This document shows positions 8,883 through 18,238 of a DNA stretch of 64,000 nucleotides, in pieces (positions within the stretch are counted from its first letter, which is position 1; each line of letters starts with the position of its first letter). The notes under the pieces were generated by a model. That model did not search any database and was not told the origin of the DNA. It worked only from the letters and a program-made list of their open reading frames with translations. The stretch covers positions 1-64,000 of the forward strand of contig JAIDTL010000002.1 of the NCBI GenBank assembly GCA_029060725.1. The letters run 5' to 3'. Made by a program: the position numbers and the translations under genes. The stretch comes from Muribaculaceae bacterium (GTDB lineage Bacteria > Bacteroidota > Bacteroidia > Bacteroidales > Muribaculaceae).

Positions 8883-10367
8883 ATGTACTTATTAGGTTAC
8901 GACATAGGTACTTCCTCAGTAAAGGCAAGTATCGTTGACGCTGAAAGCGGAAAATGTGTTGCTACTGATTTCTTTCCGAAAACTGAAGCTCCCATCAAAG
9001 CCATTAAACCGGGTTGGGCAGAACAGAATCCGGAAAACTGGTGGGAATATATTAAGGAGGTCACTAAGAGCGTACTTGAAATCTCAAAGGTAAACCCTAC
9101 TGACATCAAAGCTATTGGTTTTTCATTCCAAATGCACGGTCTCGTATGCATCGACAAAGACAGAAATTTACTTCGCGATGCCATTATCTGGTGCGACTCC
9201 CGTGCTGTGCCATACGGTCAGAAAGCATTTGAGGAGTTAGGGGAAGAAATATGTCTGAGCCACCTTCTTAATTCTCCCGGAAACTTTACTGCTGCCAAGC
9301 TTGCTTGGGTGAAGGAAAATGAACCTGAAGTTTTCGAGAAGATTTACAAGATAATGCTCCCTGCCGACTATATAGCAATGAAGATGACAGGCGAGATATG
9401 CACTACTCCAGAAGGCATCTCCAACTATGTGCTTTGGGACTTTAAGGAAAATGCTCCTGCAAAGTTCCTTATGGACTATTTCGGTTTCGATATGGAAATT
9501 CTCCCTGAAGTGAAACCTACCTTCAGCATCCAGGGACGTCTTCTTCCGGAGCCGGCTAAAGAACTTGGTCTCGAACCAGGAACTCCGGTGACTTATCGTG
9601 CAGGCGACCAGCCTAACAATGCCCTAAGCCTGAATGTATTCAATCCTGGAGAAATTGCAGCAACCGGAGGCACTTCCGGAGTAGTTTACGCCATCAATGG
9701 CAAGATAGATTGCGATCCCAAATCCCGTGTAAACTGTTTTGCACATGTAAACCATTCTGCTGAAGAACCACGTGTCGGCGTGCTCACCTGCATCAACGGC
9801 ACCGGAATTCTCAACAGCTGGATCAAACGCAACATTGCAGATCCGGGAATGAGTTATGAAGATATGAATCGTATGGCTGAATCAGTTCCAGTAGGAGCTG
9901 AAGGCATTAGCATCATTCCTTTTGGTAACGGAGCTGAAAGAATCTTGCAAAATGAAGAAATTGGTTGCTCTATCTTTGGAATTAACTTCAATATCCATAA
10001 TAAAGCTCACTTGATGCGAGCTGCGCAAGAAGGTATCGTATTCTCCTTTATGTATGGTATTGAAATAACAGAGGCTATGGGAATTAAGGTAGACACTATC
10101 CATGCCGGTCATGCTAATATGTTCCTAAGTCCGCTCTTCCGGGAGACACTTGCAGCCGTAAGCGGCGCCACTATTAAGCTTTATGAAACTGATGGAAGTG
10201 TCGGAGCAGCGAAAGGCGCCGGCATAGGGGCTGGTATCTACAAGGATAATAATGAAGCTTTTGCTACCCTCAAGAAGATCACTGAGATTAATCCTCCAGC
10301 CGACCGCAAGCCCTATTTGGAAGCTTACAAACTCTGGAAAGAGCGCCTCAGCCAAGTCAATCCATAA
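8883..10367 (+). CDS. xylB: xylulokinase
   Basis: Phosphorylates D-xylulose to xylulose 5-phosphate with ATP in the cytoplasm, feeding the pentose phosphate pathway. It is an FGGY carbohydrate kinase of 494 residues (family ~480-500). The N-terminal phosphate-binding motif is YDIGTSSVKA. The sugar-site segment is FSFQMHGLV with the downstream WCDSRA, and the ATP-site glycines are in ATGGTSGVV and GSVGAAKGAGIG. It is the first gene of a two-gene unit with xylA (66-bp gap), which fixes the substrate as xylulose rather than another ketose. Its promoter is divergent from that of the EamA gene. Regulation by xylose is likely, but no regulator gene is adjacent. Confidence 0.95.
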   Translation: MYLLGYDIGTSSVKASIVDAESGKCVATDFFPKTEAPIKAIKPGWAEQNPENWWEYIKEVTKSVLEISKVNPTDIKAIGFSFQMHGLVCIDKDRNLLRDAIIWCDSRAVPYGQKAFEELGEEICLSHLLNSPGNFTAAKLAWVKENEPEVFEKIYKIMLPADYIAMKMTGEICTTPEGISNYVLWDFKENAPAKFLMDYFGFDMEILPEVKPTFSIQGRLLPEPAKELGLEPGTPVTYRAGDQPNNALSLNVFNPGEIAATGGTSGVVYAINGKIDCDPKSRVNCFAHVNHSAEEPRVGVLTCINGTGILNSWIKRNIADPGMSYEDMNRMAESVPVGAEGISIIPFGNGAERILQNEEIGCSIFGINFNIHNKAHLMRAAQEGIVFSFMYGIEITEAMGIKVDTIHAGHANMFLSPLFRETLAAVSGATIKLYETDGSVGAAKGAGIGAGIYKDNNEAFATLKKITEINPPADRKPYLEAYKLWKERLSQVNP

Positions 10368-10433
10368 GCCCTTAAAGTACTTAATGACCTTAAAGACCTT
10401 ACAATAAAAATAACCAAAATAAAAATTACAACA

Positions 10434-11750
10434 ATGGCACAGAAAGAATATTTCCCTAATATAGGGAAAATCAAATTCGAGGGCACTTCAAGCTACAATC
10501 CCCTCGCCTATCGTTACTATGACGCTGAGAAAGTAATTCTTGGCAAACCAATGAAAGAATGGCTCAAGTTCGCTATGGCTTGGTGGCATACTCTCTGCGC
10601 TGAGGGTGGCGATCAGTTTGGTGGCGGCACAAAGAAATTCCCTTGGAATGTAGGCGAAACTGCAGTAGAACGTGCTAAAAATAAAGTTGACGCCGGCTTC
10701 GAAATTATGGATAAGCTCGGTATAGAATACTTCTGCTTCCACGATGTTGACCTCGTAGACGAAGGTAGTTCCGTAGAAGAATATGAAGCTAACCTCAAGG
10801 AAGTGGTAGCATATATCAAAGCTAAGATGCAGGGCACTAACATCAAGAACCTTTGGGGTACTGCCAACGTATTCGGAAACGCTCGCTATATGAATGGAGC
10901 TGCAACCAATCCCGACTTTGACGTCGTAGCTCGTGCAGCTGTACAGATCAAGAATGCCATTGATGCTACTATTGAACTCGGCGGTCAGAACTACGTATTC
11001 TGGGGTGGTCGCGAAGGCTATATGAGCCTTCTTAATACTGATCAAAAGCGTGAGAAAGAGCACCTCGCTACTATGCTCACAATGGCTCGTGACTACGCAC
11101 GCAGCAAAGGCTTTACCGGCACATTCCTCATCGAACCTAAGCCAATGGAGCCAAGCAAGCATCAATATGACGTAGACACAGAGACAGTAATCGGTTTCCT
11201 CAAAGCTCATGGTCTTGACAAGGACTTCAAGGTAAATATCGAGGTTAACCACGCAACTCTTGCAGGTCATACTTTCGAACACGAACTCGCTGTTGCTGTA
11301 GACAATGGTATGCTCGGAAGCATCGACGCTAACCGTGGTGACTACCAGAACGGTTGGGACACTGACCAGTTCCCAATTGATAACTATGAGCTCACCCAAG
11401 CTATGATGCAGATCATCCGCAATGGTGGACTTGGCAATGGAGGTACAAACTTCGACGCTAAGACTCGTCGCAACTCTACCGACCTTGAGGATATCTTCAT
11501 CGCTCACATTGCAGGTATGGACGCTATGGCTCGTGCTCTTGAGTGCGCAGCAAACGTTCTTGAGAAGTCTCCTTACAAAAAGATGCTTGCTGATCGCTAT
11601 GCTTCATTCGACGCTGGCAAGGGTAAGGAATTTGAAGAAGGCAAGCTTACTCTCGAACAGCTCGCTGAAATCGGCCGTGAAGTCAACGAGCCGGCTCTTA
11701 CTTCAGGCAAGCAAGAGCTTTATGAAGCTATCATCAACATGTATGCTTAA
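10434..11750 (+). CDS. xylA: xylose isomerase
   Basis: Interconverts D-xylose and D-xylulose using two divalent metals. The 438-residue length is that of the class II enzymes. Visible features are the FCFHDVD segment with the catalytic His, the WGGREGY signature, the [16 protein letters not shown] metal-binding stretch, [10 protein letters not shown] and DANRGD. Codon use is strongly biased and regular, suggesting high expression, which fits the long spurious open frame on the opposite strand. It follows xylB and ends before a period-7 repeat array and a strong terminator, so xylBA form a closed unit. Its product and the xylanolytic genes downstream form a coherent xylan pathway. Confidence 0.97.
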   Translation: MAQKEYFPNIGKIKFEGTSSYNPLAYRYYDAEKVILGKPMKEWLKFAMAWWHTLCAEGGDQFGGGTKKFPWNVGETAVERAKNKVDAGFEIMDKLGIEYFCFHDVDLVDEGSSVEEYEANLKEVVAYIKAKMQGTNIKNLWGTANVFGNARYMNGAATNPDFDVVARAAVQIKNAIDATIELGGQNYVFWGGREGYMSLLNTDQKREKEHLATMLTMARDYARSKGFTGTFLIEPKPMEPSKHQYDVDTETVIGFLKAHGLDKDFKVNIEVNHATLAGHTFEHELAVAVDNGMLGSIDANRGDYQNGWDTDQFPIDNYELTQAMMQIIRNGGLGNGGTNFDAKTRRNSTDLEDIFIAHIAGMDAMARALECAANVLEKSPYKKMLADRYASFDAGKGKEFEEGKLTLEQLAEIGREVNEPALTSGKQELYEAIINMYA

Positions 11751-11755
11751 TTTTT

Positions 11756-11783
11756 AATTAAGAATTTAGAATTAAGAAATCAG
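11756..11783. repeat. heptamer tandem repeat, 4 copies (AATTAAG type)
   Basis: Period-7 units AATTAAG, AATTTAG, AATTAAG and AAATCAG begin 5 nt after the xylA stop. They are one substitution from the rotated TATGAAT unit at 76-110. Confidence 0.65.
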
Positions 11784-11865
11784 AATTTTTTGATTAGACT
11801 CTGATTCCTATATCATTCTATCTTAATGTAAATAATTCTATCTCTATTAATAGATAAAATTGCTT

Positions 11866-11896
11866 GGGAAGGCAGAAATCCTGCCTTCCCTTTTTT
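11866..11896 (+). terminator. strong terminator of xylBA
   Basis: A perfect 10-bp stem (11866-11875 with 11881-11890), a 5-nt loop and six T. Confidence 0.9.
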
Positions 11897-11920
11897 CAAT
11901 TTATTTAGGTCGGAGACCTC

Positions 11921-13933
11921 ATGTCTATGATTATGACTCGATTTTTATTTGCTTCTTTCATAGCTTTCATATCTCTTTTTGCTTTTGCCGAAAGAAGCGA
12001 CTCCCAACTTTGGCTTCCTAATACCAAAGCTGGCACCACTGTTGAATATAAAGGAAAGAACCCAAATGCTATCAAAGCATCAGAAATTCTCAAAAAGCAT
12101 GCTCCCGACGATTACTTTTATAGTATCAAACTGATTGAAAAAAAACAGGGCTTCGATAATAATGAAGCTTACACCATATCTGTCGATAGTCTCAACCATA
12201 CCTTGACTGTATCGTCTCCAAGCGGACAAGGTCTGCTATATGGTGCTTTGTCTCTATATCGCACATCGTCATGCTATGACCGATCTGATTCCCCGAAAAA
12301 CGCATTGAGAGTCTTGAACCATTGGGACAATCTTGATGGTACAATTGAAAGAGGCTATGCCGGCAAAAGCATCTGGAATTGGGATTCCCCTTTGACAGAC
12401 GAACAAATATCTCTTTATCACAAATATGCTCTTGCAAACGCTATGGCAGGCATCAACGGCACTGTACTCAACAATGTCAATGCATCTCCTATTATGCTTA
12501 CAAATGATATTCTAAAGCGAATTGCTGAAATAGCAGATATATTACGACCATACGGCATGAAGGTATATTTGTCGGTAAATTTTGCCTCTCCAAGCGTAAT
12601 AGGAGGGCTTAAAACTGCTGATCCTCTAAATAAGGATGTTGCTAAATGGTGGAAAAATAAGGCTAAAGAAATATATGCTTTGATTCCTGACTTTGGTGGT
12701 TTTCTCGTAAAAGCAAATAGTGAAGGGCAACCCGGACCATGCGATTTTGGACGTACTCATGCCGAAGGCGCAAATATGCTTGCAAAAGCACTTAAACCAT
12801 ACGGAGGAATTGTTATGTGGCGAGCTTTTGTATATTCCCCTTCCGATCCTGACAGAGCAAAGCAAGCATACGCTGAATTCAATCCGCTGGATGGTAATTT
12901 TGACAGCAATGTGTTGGTGCAGGTCAAGAATGGTCCTGTAGATTTTCAACCTCGTGAACCATATAGTCCTCTTTTCGACGGAATGAAGAAGACACCTCTT
13001 ATCGCAGAACTCCAGATCACACAGGAATATCTTGGCCACGCGAATCATCTTGCTTATCTTGCTCCAATGTGGGAAGAATTCTTTGAGGAAGCTCCTCAGG
13101 ACAATGTGAAAGGAGTGGCAGGAGTTGCAAATATCGGTGATAATGAGAATTTCTCGGGGCATCCTCTTGCTCAAGCCAATTGGTATGCTTTCGGACGCCT
13201 TGCTTGGAATCCGGAAATGAAATCGGAAGATATCGTAAAAGAATGGGTTGAAATGACACCTTGGCTTAATCTTAATGATAGGCAAAAGTCGGATTTTTCA
13301 GAGATGATGTGCAGTAGTAGAGAACATGTAGTCGATTATATGATGCCGATTGGACTGCATCATCAATTTGCATGGGGACATCATTATGGTCCGCAACCTT
13401 GGTGTGAGATCCCGGGAGCAAGAGCTGATTGGTTGCCAAGCTATTATCATAGAGCAGAAGCTAATGGCATTGGTTTTGACCGAACTCAGTCTACAGGCAG
13501 TGGCGCTACAGCTCAATACCCCTATCCTTTTAAAGAAATGCTTGAAAATCCCGAGACTTGCCCTGAAAAATATCTTCTTTGGTTTCACCATCTTGACTGG
13601 AACCACCCTCTTTCTTCCGGAGAAACAGTATGGGAAGCACTCAATCGACATTACGATTCGGGAGTCGCAGGTGTTGCTGAAATGCGAGAGACTTGGCAGA
13701 ATCTCGAAGGTTGCACTGATCCTGACATTTACAAGGACATAGAAAATCGTCTTTTGACACAACATAAGGATGCTATTTGGTGGAGAGACGGATGCCTTGA
13801 ATATTTTGGCAAAATAGCCGGATTGAAGCCCAGCAAGCTTTCAATGCACACTCTCGATGAGATGATTCCTGTAGAATTAGGTATCGACAACTACACTAAC
13901 CCATCGAAAGAACTCCTCGACTCAAAACGCTAA
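11921..13933 (+). CDS. secreted alpha-glucuronidase, GH67
   Basis: Removes (4-O-methyl-)glucuronic acid from the non-reducing end of xylo-oligosaccharides released by xylanase. The 670-residue protein has a signal peptide of ~23 residues (ending FAFAE), so it is probably periplasmic. Family features are the N-terminal beta domain with SPSGQGLLYGALSLYR, the barrel with RGYAGKSIWNW, and FGGFLVKANSEGQPGP. GVANIGDNENFSGHPLAQAN carries carboxylates of the active site, and the conserved C-terminal region includes FDRTQSTGSGATAQYP. ATG 11921 is preferred because GGAG lies 5 nt upstream; ATGs two and four codons later are possible. A 9-bp inverted repeat (11951-11959 with 11990-11998) brackets the signal-peptide codons. 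The gene is followed by a palindrome and the GH35 gene, and is probably co-transcribed with it. Confidence 0.94.
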   Translation: MSMIMTRFLFASFIAFISLFAFAERSDSQLWLPNTKAGTTVEYKGKNPNAIKASEILKKHAPDDYFYSIKLIEKKQGFDNNEAYTISVDSLNHTLTVSSPSGQGLLYGALSLYRTSSCYDRSDSPKNALRVLNHWDNLDGTIERGYAGKSIWNWDSPLTDEQISLYHKYALANAMAGINGTVLNNVNASPIMLTNDILKRIAEIADILRPYGMKVYLSVNFASPSVIGGLKTADPLNKDVAKWWKNKAKEIYALIPDFGGFLVKANSEGQPGPCDFGRTHAEGANMLAKALKPYGGIVMWRAFVYSPSDPDRAKQAYAEFNPLDGNFDSNVLVQVKNGPVDFQPREPYSPLFDGMKKTPLIAELQITQEYLGHANHLAYLAPMWEEFFEEAPQDNVKGVAGVANIGDNENFSGHPLAQANWYAFGRLAWNPEMKSEDIVKEWVEMTPWLNLNDRQKSDFSEMMCSSREHVVDYMMPIGLHHQFAWGHHYGPQPWCEIPGARADWLPSYYHRAEANGIGFDRTQSTGSGATAQYPYPFKEMLENPETCPEKYLLWFHHLDWNHPLSSGETVWEALNRHYDSGVAGVAEMRETWQNLEGCTDPDIYKDIENRLLTQHKDAIWWRDGCLEYFGKIAGLKPSKLSMHTLDEMIPVELGIDNYTNPSKELLDSKR

Positions 13934-13944
13934 TCTTATCAATT

Positions 13945-13971
13945 GTAGGGACGCACGGCTCGTGCGTCCTA
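13945..13971. repeat. REP-like GC-rich palindrome, second copy
   Basis: The same element as 3491-3519, with core GGACGCACG and its complement around a short loop, here between the GH67 and GH35 genes and ending 17 nt before the GH35 ATG. Orientation matches the first copy. One base is missing from the right arm. Confidence 0.8.
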
Positions 13972-13987
13972 ATATTATTCCTATCTT

Positions 13988-15589
13988 ATGAATAAGCATA
14001 TTATCATAGTCTTGATGTTCTTGTCTTTCTTTATATCAACCTTGGCATCTCAGACTCCACGTACCCCCTCTTATCTCATCCTGGGTGGAGAATTAGGAAA
14101 TTCCTCTGCATCATCGAAGGAAGATATCAATGCCATCTTTCCGAAACTAAAGGATATGGGGCTAAACACTGTCCTCATGCCTGTATACTGGGAACTTATA
14201 GAACCGACGGAAGGCAACTTTGATTTCACACTTATTGATGAGGCGCTGACCAAAGCTGAAGAAAACGATCTAAAACTCGTATTGCTATGGTTTGGTGCAT
14301 GGAAAAATTCTATGAGTTGCTACGCACCGGCTTGGGTCAAGACTAATACTAAGAGATTTCCACGAGCAGTGACAGAATATGGAAAACCTCTTGAAATCTT
14401 AAGCGCATTTAGCGAAGATGTCCTAAAGGCTGATCTCAAAGCTTTCAATGCTTTTCTCGACTATCTGAAGACTCATGACAAAGACAACAGAATAGCAATG
14501 ATCCAGATAGAGAATGAAATAGGAATGCTTGAGTCACCCCGCGACCATTCGAGACTTGCCAATAAAGCATATTCAAAAGGAGTTCCAGAGGCTTTAGCTA
14601 AAAAACTCAAAGTCAAAGCGGGCTCTCCTTGGAAAGATCTTGCAGAAGAAAATGATTATGCTGATGAAATGTTCATGGCTTGGTACTATTCGCAATATGT
14701 TGAGAATCTTGCCAAGGCTGCACGAGAAAAACTTCCAGCCACTCCACTTTATGTAAATGCCGCTCTCGACAGCCGCGGTCGTCGTCCGGGACAATATCCA
14801 TCTGCCGGCCCTATTGCCAGATTGGCAAATATCTGGAAAGCAGGAGCTCCATCAATAGATTTCATAGCTCCTGATTTATATGACCCTCCATTTGCACCAT
14901 GGTTTCTTCAATACGATTTTCCGGATAATCCGCTCTTCATTCCTGAAATAAGGAGATCTAAAGATAATGGAACCCAAGCTCTCTATGCCATTGGCGAGCA
15001 TAACGCCATAGGTTTCAGCCCATTCTCTATAGAGAACGCCTCGGAGGAAGAAGCCAAGAGGCTTAAGCAAGCTTATACCCTTTTAAAAAAACTTAAGCCG
15101 TACTGCTCCACAAAATTTGAGAGCTACGGTCTTCTATTCGACTCACAAAATGCAAAAGAGTCAAAAGTAACAGAAAAAGATGGAAAAAAGACTATCTCCA
15201 ATCATTTTTTCACTCTTCCGTGGGATAGTCGTGCCACTGACGGAAGCACTTGGCCTGACGGAGGGGGAATTATCATAGAGCTTGGTAAAGACGAATTCTT
15301 GATAGCTGGAACCGGAATAGTAGTAAAATGGGAATCCTCCAATGAATCAAATATAGACAAGAGACTCGGAGAAGATGGTTTTTTGCTTTCAGGGGAAGAT
15401 GCTAATGAATCCAAATGGAATGGTAAAGAACGTATTGGAATTCTTAGCTGTGATGAAGTTGACATCAATCCAGACGGTACTTTCAGGGTCATCAGGCGCC
15501 TTAACGGAGACGAGACTCACCAAGGGCGTCATGTCCGTATAGGAGTAGACGATTATAAAGCTCTCCACGTAAAACTATACCGTTACTAA
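13988..15589 (+). CDS. secreted GH35 family glycosidase with DUF5597-type C-terminus
   Basis: A 533-residue enzyme of the GH35 clan, generally beta-galactosidases. A signal peptide (~21 residues, ending TLAS) precedes a TIM-barrel with VLMPVYWELIEPTEGNFDF, acid/base Glu in QIENEIG and nucleophile Glu in FIPEIRRS. The last ~170 residues, after the barrel, form the beta-rich domain described in Bacteroidota as DUF5597. The location behind GH67 and opposite GH10 suggests it trims terminal galactose or a related sugar from complex xylan or xyloglucan side chains; that specificity is inferred from context. The gap to GH67 is 54 bp and includes the palindrome. A period-7 repeat follows the stop codon directly. 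Confidence 0.87.
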   Translation: MNKHIIIVLMFLSFFISTLASQTPRTPSYLILGGELGNSSASSKEDINAIFPKLKDMGLNTVLMPVYWELIEPTEGNFDFTLIDEALTKAEENDLKLVLLWFGAWKNSMSCYAPAWVKTNTKRFPRAVTEYGKPLEILSAFSEDVLKADLKAFNAFLDYLKTHDKDNRIAMIQIENEIGMLESPRDHSRLANKAYSKGVPEALAKKLKVKAGSPWKDLAEENDYADEMFMAWYYSQYVENLAKAAREKLPATPLYVNAALDSRGRRPGQYPSAGPIARLANIWKAGAPSIDFIAPDLYDPPFAPWFLQYDFPDNPLFIPEIRRSKDNGTQALYAIGEHNAIGFSPFSIENASEEEAKRLKQAYTLLKKLKPYCSTKFESYGLLFDSQNAKESKVTEKDGKKTISNHFFTLPWDSRATDGSTWPDGGGIIIELGKDEFLIAGTGIVVKWESSNESNIDKRLGEDGFLLSGEDANESKWNGKERIGILSCDEVDINPDGTFRVIRRLNGDETHQGRHVRIGVDDYKALHVKLYRY

Positions 15590-15593
15590 TAGC

Positions 15594-15614
15594 GATTAAC
15601 TATGAACTATTAAC
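15594..15614. repeat. heptamer tandem repeat, 3 copies (TATTAAC/TATGAAC)
   Basis: Units GATTAAC, TATGAAC and TATTAAC start 4 nt after the GH35 stop. This is a short array, and similarity to the 76-110 unit is one or two bases per copy. Confidence 0.5.
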
Positions 15615-15654
15615 TAAAAGGCGGATAATAATCGAACGTCTACAATTGGCATAA

Positions 15655-15697
15655 AATAAAAGAAGGAATCCTCAAAGTGAGAGTTCCTTCTTTTATT
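15655..15697. terminator. bidirectional terminator between GH35 and GH10
   Basis: A 14-bp outer stem (15655-15668 with 15684-15697) with an imperfect inner stem. It is A-rich on one side and T-rich on the other. Confidence 0.8.
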
Positions 15698-15715
15698 CTT
15701 ATTTGTTTATCTAAT

Positions 15716-18064
15716 TTATTTCTTTACAACCTTACCATCTATGATATAGAGTCCGGAGGGAAGATCTGAGAATTTAATATTATCGGGATACTTGAAACCA
15801 TTTATAGTGTAGATTCCTTTCACTGTCTGACGCTCAGTTACAATTTCATCGACACCTGTGTGGTCAATTCCACCAAGACCTTTCACTACACCCGCGTATG
15901 CATGCTTGCGATAGAATGTTCCATTGGTCCAGATACCGACCGGAGTATTTGCACGCCATCCGCTATTGGCCGGTGAATCAGTAGGACACCAGAAGCATAT
16001 ACCCCACTGTTGTTCTGCCGGGATAAGGCGAAGATATTCCTTGATGATCCACTCATAGTAATCAGCCATATTCTTATGTTGCTTTTCTGTCATCTCTCCG
16101 GTCGGTACATCCCTTCCGCTTGCATTTACATACCCCATATCGAATTCACTTACTCTGACAAGTTTTCCGGAAGCAGCCATCAGCTTGAACATGTTGGTGA
16201 TAGCGTTCTTTTTGCTGTTCAAAGTGCCACTGTTTTCATAATATGATATGTGCATCTGGGTGCCAATGCCGTCAATGAATGTCACGCCATCTGCTTCCCA
16301 TTTCTTGATCCAGTTGATTAGAGATTTGAGCTTTTGGTTTCCGTCCCAGTCGCTCTCGAGATTATAGTCGTTGATGAAGAGTTTGATATCATCCGGTCCG
16401 TATTGACGAGCATACTTGACAGCGGTGCGCACGTATTCAAGATCACCCATGTGATCTTGCCAGTAGAATGCATCGCCACCTACATCCCAGGTCGCTTCTC
16501 CGTTGAAACCTTCGGAGTGCTGAAGTGTATAGTTGCCGCTGCCGTCATTTCCGCCTCCTGAAATAGCCTCGTTCACCACATCCCATGCTTTTACTTTGCC
16601 ACCGCAGGCATTCATCATTCCTTTGATCCATTTCTCCATTGCATTGCTGAGAATTTCACATTTTTCTGCCTTGGTAAGAGGGGTCTTTTGAGGATATTTC
16701 AGATAGAATGAGCTTTGATCGATTTGTGGAGCAATAATTCCACCACCGGCTTTTTTCATTTTGAAAGACTCAAGAACATCTCCGTCGATGCTACCATTTG
16801 ACAGTTTCTCTACTCCTCCTATCTTCAGACTGATATTGTCAAAATAATAAGTATTTGCATCTGTTAATTCGCTTAGATTGAAGGCTATTGACTTTCCTCC
16901 TGCAGCAAATTTGCCGGATACTGTGATTGTCTTCCACTCGGTGGTGAAATTGATATTGCCAAATGCATTATAGTCTACGTAAGAACCCGGAGCAGTGTGT
17001 ATTTGAGTTGAAGCGAATGCCGGTTTGTCGGCACGGACATCAGCTGTAAACACATAGCTTTGTCCTGCTGAGAAAGAAGAGGGACATACTATCCAAAATT
17101 GATTATCCCATACCTCTGATTTCTTTGCAGAAGCCTCAACTTTCAGATATCGGCGATCTTCATTTATTTTCAGTGCACCTACTTTATCAATTACGCTTAT
17201 ATTACGAATGTAGATATCTCCGACAAAATCACCGCATTGCAGAAGCAAGAACGGATTGTTGACGGGGCTATTGTATGTAACACTCACTTCCTGCCATTCT
17301 GTGGTAAACTTAAAGTCTTTGTTGCTTCCGCTACCCCAATCTCCAAGTTTAGAATGCATAGTGCCGTCAGCAGAACCCTTTATTTCATATATAAGAGTAT
17401 ATGTCTTCCCGGCATCTGTAGGGATATTGTCGTAAGCTACAAATTGCACATCGTAGGAGTTTGGAGTTTTCGTAGTAGTATGGATATTCAATCCATTAGC
17501 AGAAGAAAAATTAAGGGAGAATCCAAATTTACTTTGATCACCGGACCATCCTACATTCTGCTGGCTCCTGAAATCCTTGGAAGCGATTGTCATATCCACC
17601 AAGGTATCAGGATTTTCAAATGGTAGTGCCGGCTTGTCTTTAATCAGTCCTCTCAGCCATCCATTAGGTTGCTGAGAATGCCAAGCGAGAGTGTGACCAT
17701 ATACGTTGATGCCTGCTTTCTCAGCTGCATTCACATAGTTGGTCACTGTAGTGAAATACATATTACCGTTATTATCGACGCAACTTGCCATTTTCATGGC
17801 ATTTCCGGCTACAGTCTCCGTAAAATTATCGTTGGTCATACCGGACACTGTCTTATTGTTCAGATAGTCATTGACTGTAGTGCCTATACCAAGTTTAAAG
17901 TTAGGATACTTGTCGTAGTCAATATAATTCTTGAGGGGAGCGTAATCCTTCAAGTAATCATAGTTGGAGTCTTTAGGGTTTCCCTGCTCATAGTTTTTAA
18001 GAGTCTGACCCGACACAATTAGAGCAGGAAAAGTTGCAATTGTTGTTAATAATAATTTTCTCAT
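15716..18064 (-). CDS. secreted endo-1,4-beta-xylanase, GH10 with CBM insertion
   Basis: Cuts the xylan backbone. After a signal peptide (MRKLLL... to SGQ) the GH10 barrel starts (FKLGIGT, GHTLAWHSQ). It is then interrupted at about residues 155-435 by two jelly-roll modules of CBM4/9 type. The barrel resumes with acid/base Glu499 in WDVVNEA and nucleophile Glu640 in VSEFDMG. This arrangement is known in Bacteroidota GH10 enzymes, where the module binds xylan chains. The C-terminus (GIYTINGF...LPSGLYIIDGKVVKK) resembles a type IX secretion sorting tail, implying surface export. An upstream in-frame ATG at 18085 would add seven residues. A -7 element (18099-18106, minus strand) lacks a well-placed -33. 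It faces GH35 and shares its terminator. Confidence 0.94.
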   Translation of the reverse strand: MRKLLLTTIATFPALIVSGQTLKNYEQGNPKDSNYDYLKDYAPLKNYIDYDKYPNFKLGIGTTVNDYLNNKTVSGMTNDNFTETVAGNAMKMASCVDNNGNMYFTTVTNYVNAAEKAGINVYGHTLAWHSQQPNGWLRGLIKDKPALPFENPDTLVDMTIASKDFRSQQNVGWSGDQSKFGFSLNFSSANGLNIHTTTKTPNSYDVQFVAYDNIPTDAGKTYTLIYEIKGSADGTMHSKLGDWGSGSNKDFKFTTEWQEVSVTYNSPVNNPFLLLQCGDFVGDIYIRNISVIDKVGALKINEDRRYLKVEASAKKSEVWDNQFWIVCPSSFSAGQSYVFTADVRADKPAFASTQIHTAPGSYVDYNAFGNINFTTEWKTITVSGKFAAGGKSIAFNLSELTDANTYYFDNISLKIGGVEKLSNGSIDGDVLESFKMKKAGGGIIAPQIDQSSFYLKYPQKTPLTKAEKCEILSNAMEKWIKGMMNACGGKVKAWDVVNEAISGGGNDGSGNYTLQHSEGFNGEATWDVGGDAFYWQDHMGDLEYVRTAVKYARQYGPDDIKLFINDYNLESDWDGNQKLKSLINWIKKWEADGVTFIDGIGTQMHISYYENSGTLNSKKNAITNMFKLMAASGKLVRVSEFDMGYVNASGRDVPTGEMTEKQHKNMADYYEWIIKEYLRLIPAEQQWGICFWCPTDSPANSGWRANTPVGIWTNGTFYRKHAYAGVVKGLGGIDHTGVDEIVTERQTVKGIYTINGFKYPDNIKFSDLPSGLYIIDGKVVKK

Positions 18065-18238
18065 GGTTTTAATCTTTTGCTTCAATCTTTTGCTTTTGCA
18101 AAATTATAAAAAATTTTTTATTTTTAAGTATTTTATCCAAATTTTTATTAATTTTGCATCGTGATTCCGGAGAGGATAGCCTCTCTATCCTCTAAGGCTC
18201 ACTCAAAATACAGGTAATAAGCTAAACTTTACAATCTT

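Noticed and set aside
10488-11507. 339-residue open frame opposite xylA
   Set aside because: It is entirely inside the well-supported xylA gene and reflects its biased codon use. The translation has no recognisable domain.
18099-18160. divergent promoters for GH10 and the PurF-like gene
   Set aside because: Both strands show TAATTTTG elements (18106-18099 minus and 18149-18156 plus), but matching -33 elements at proper distance are missing.
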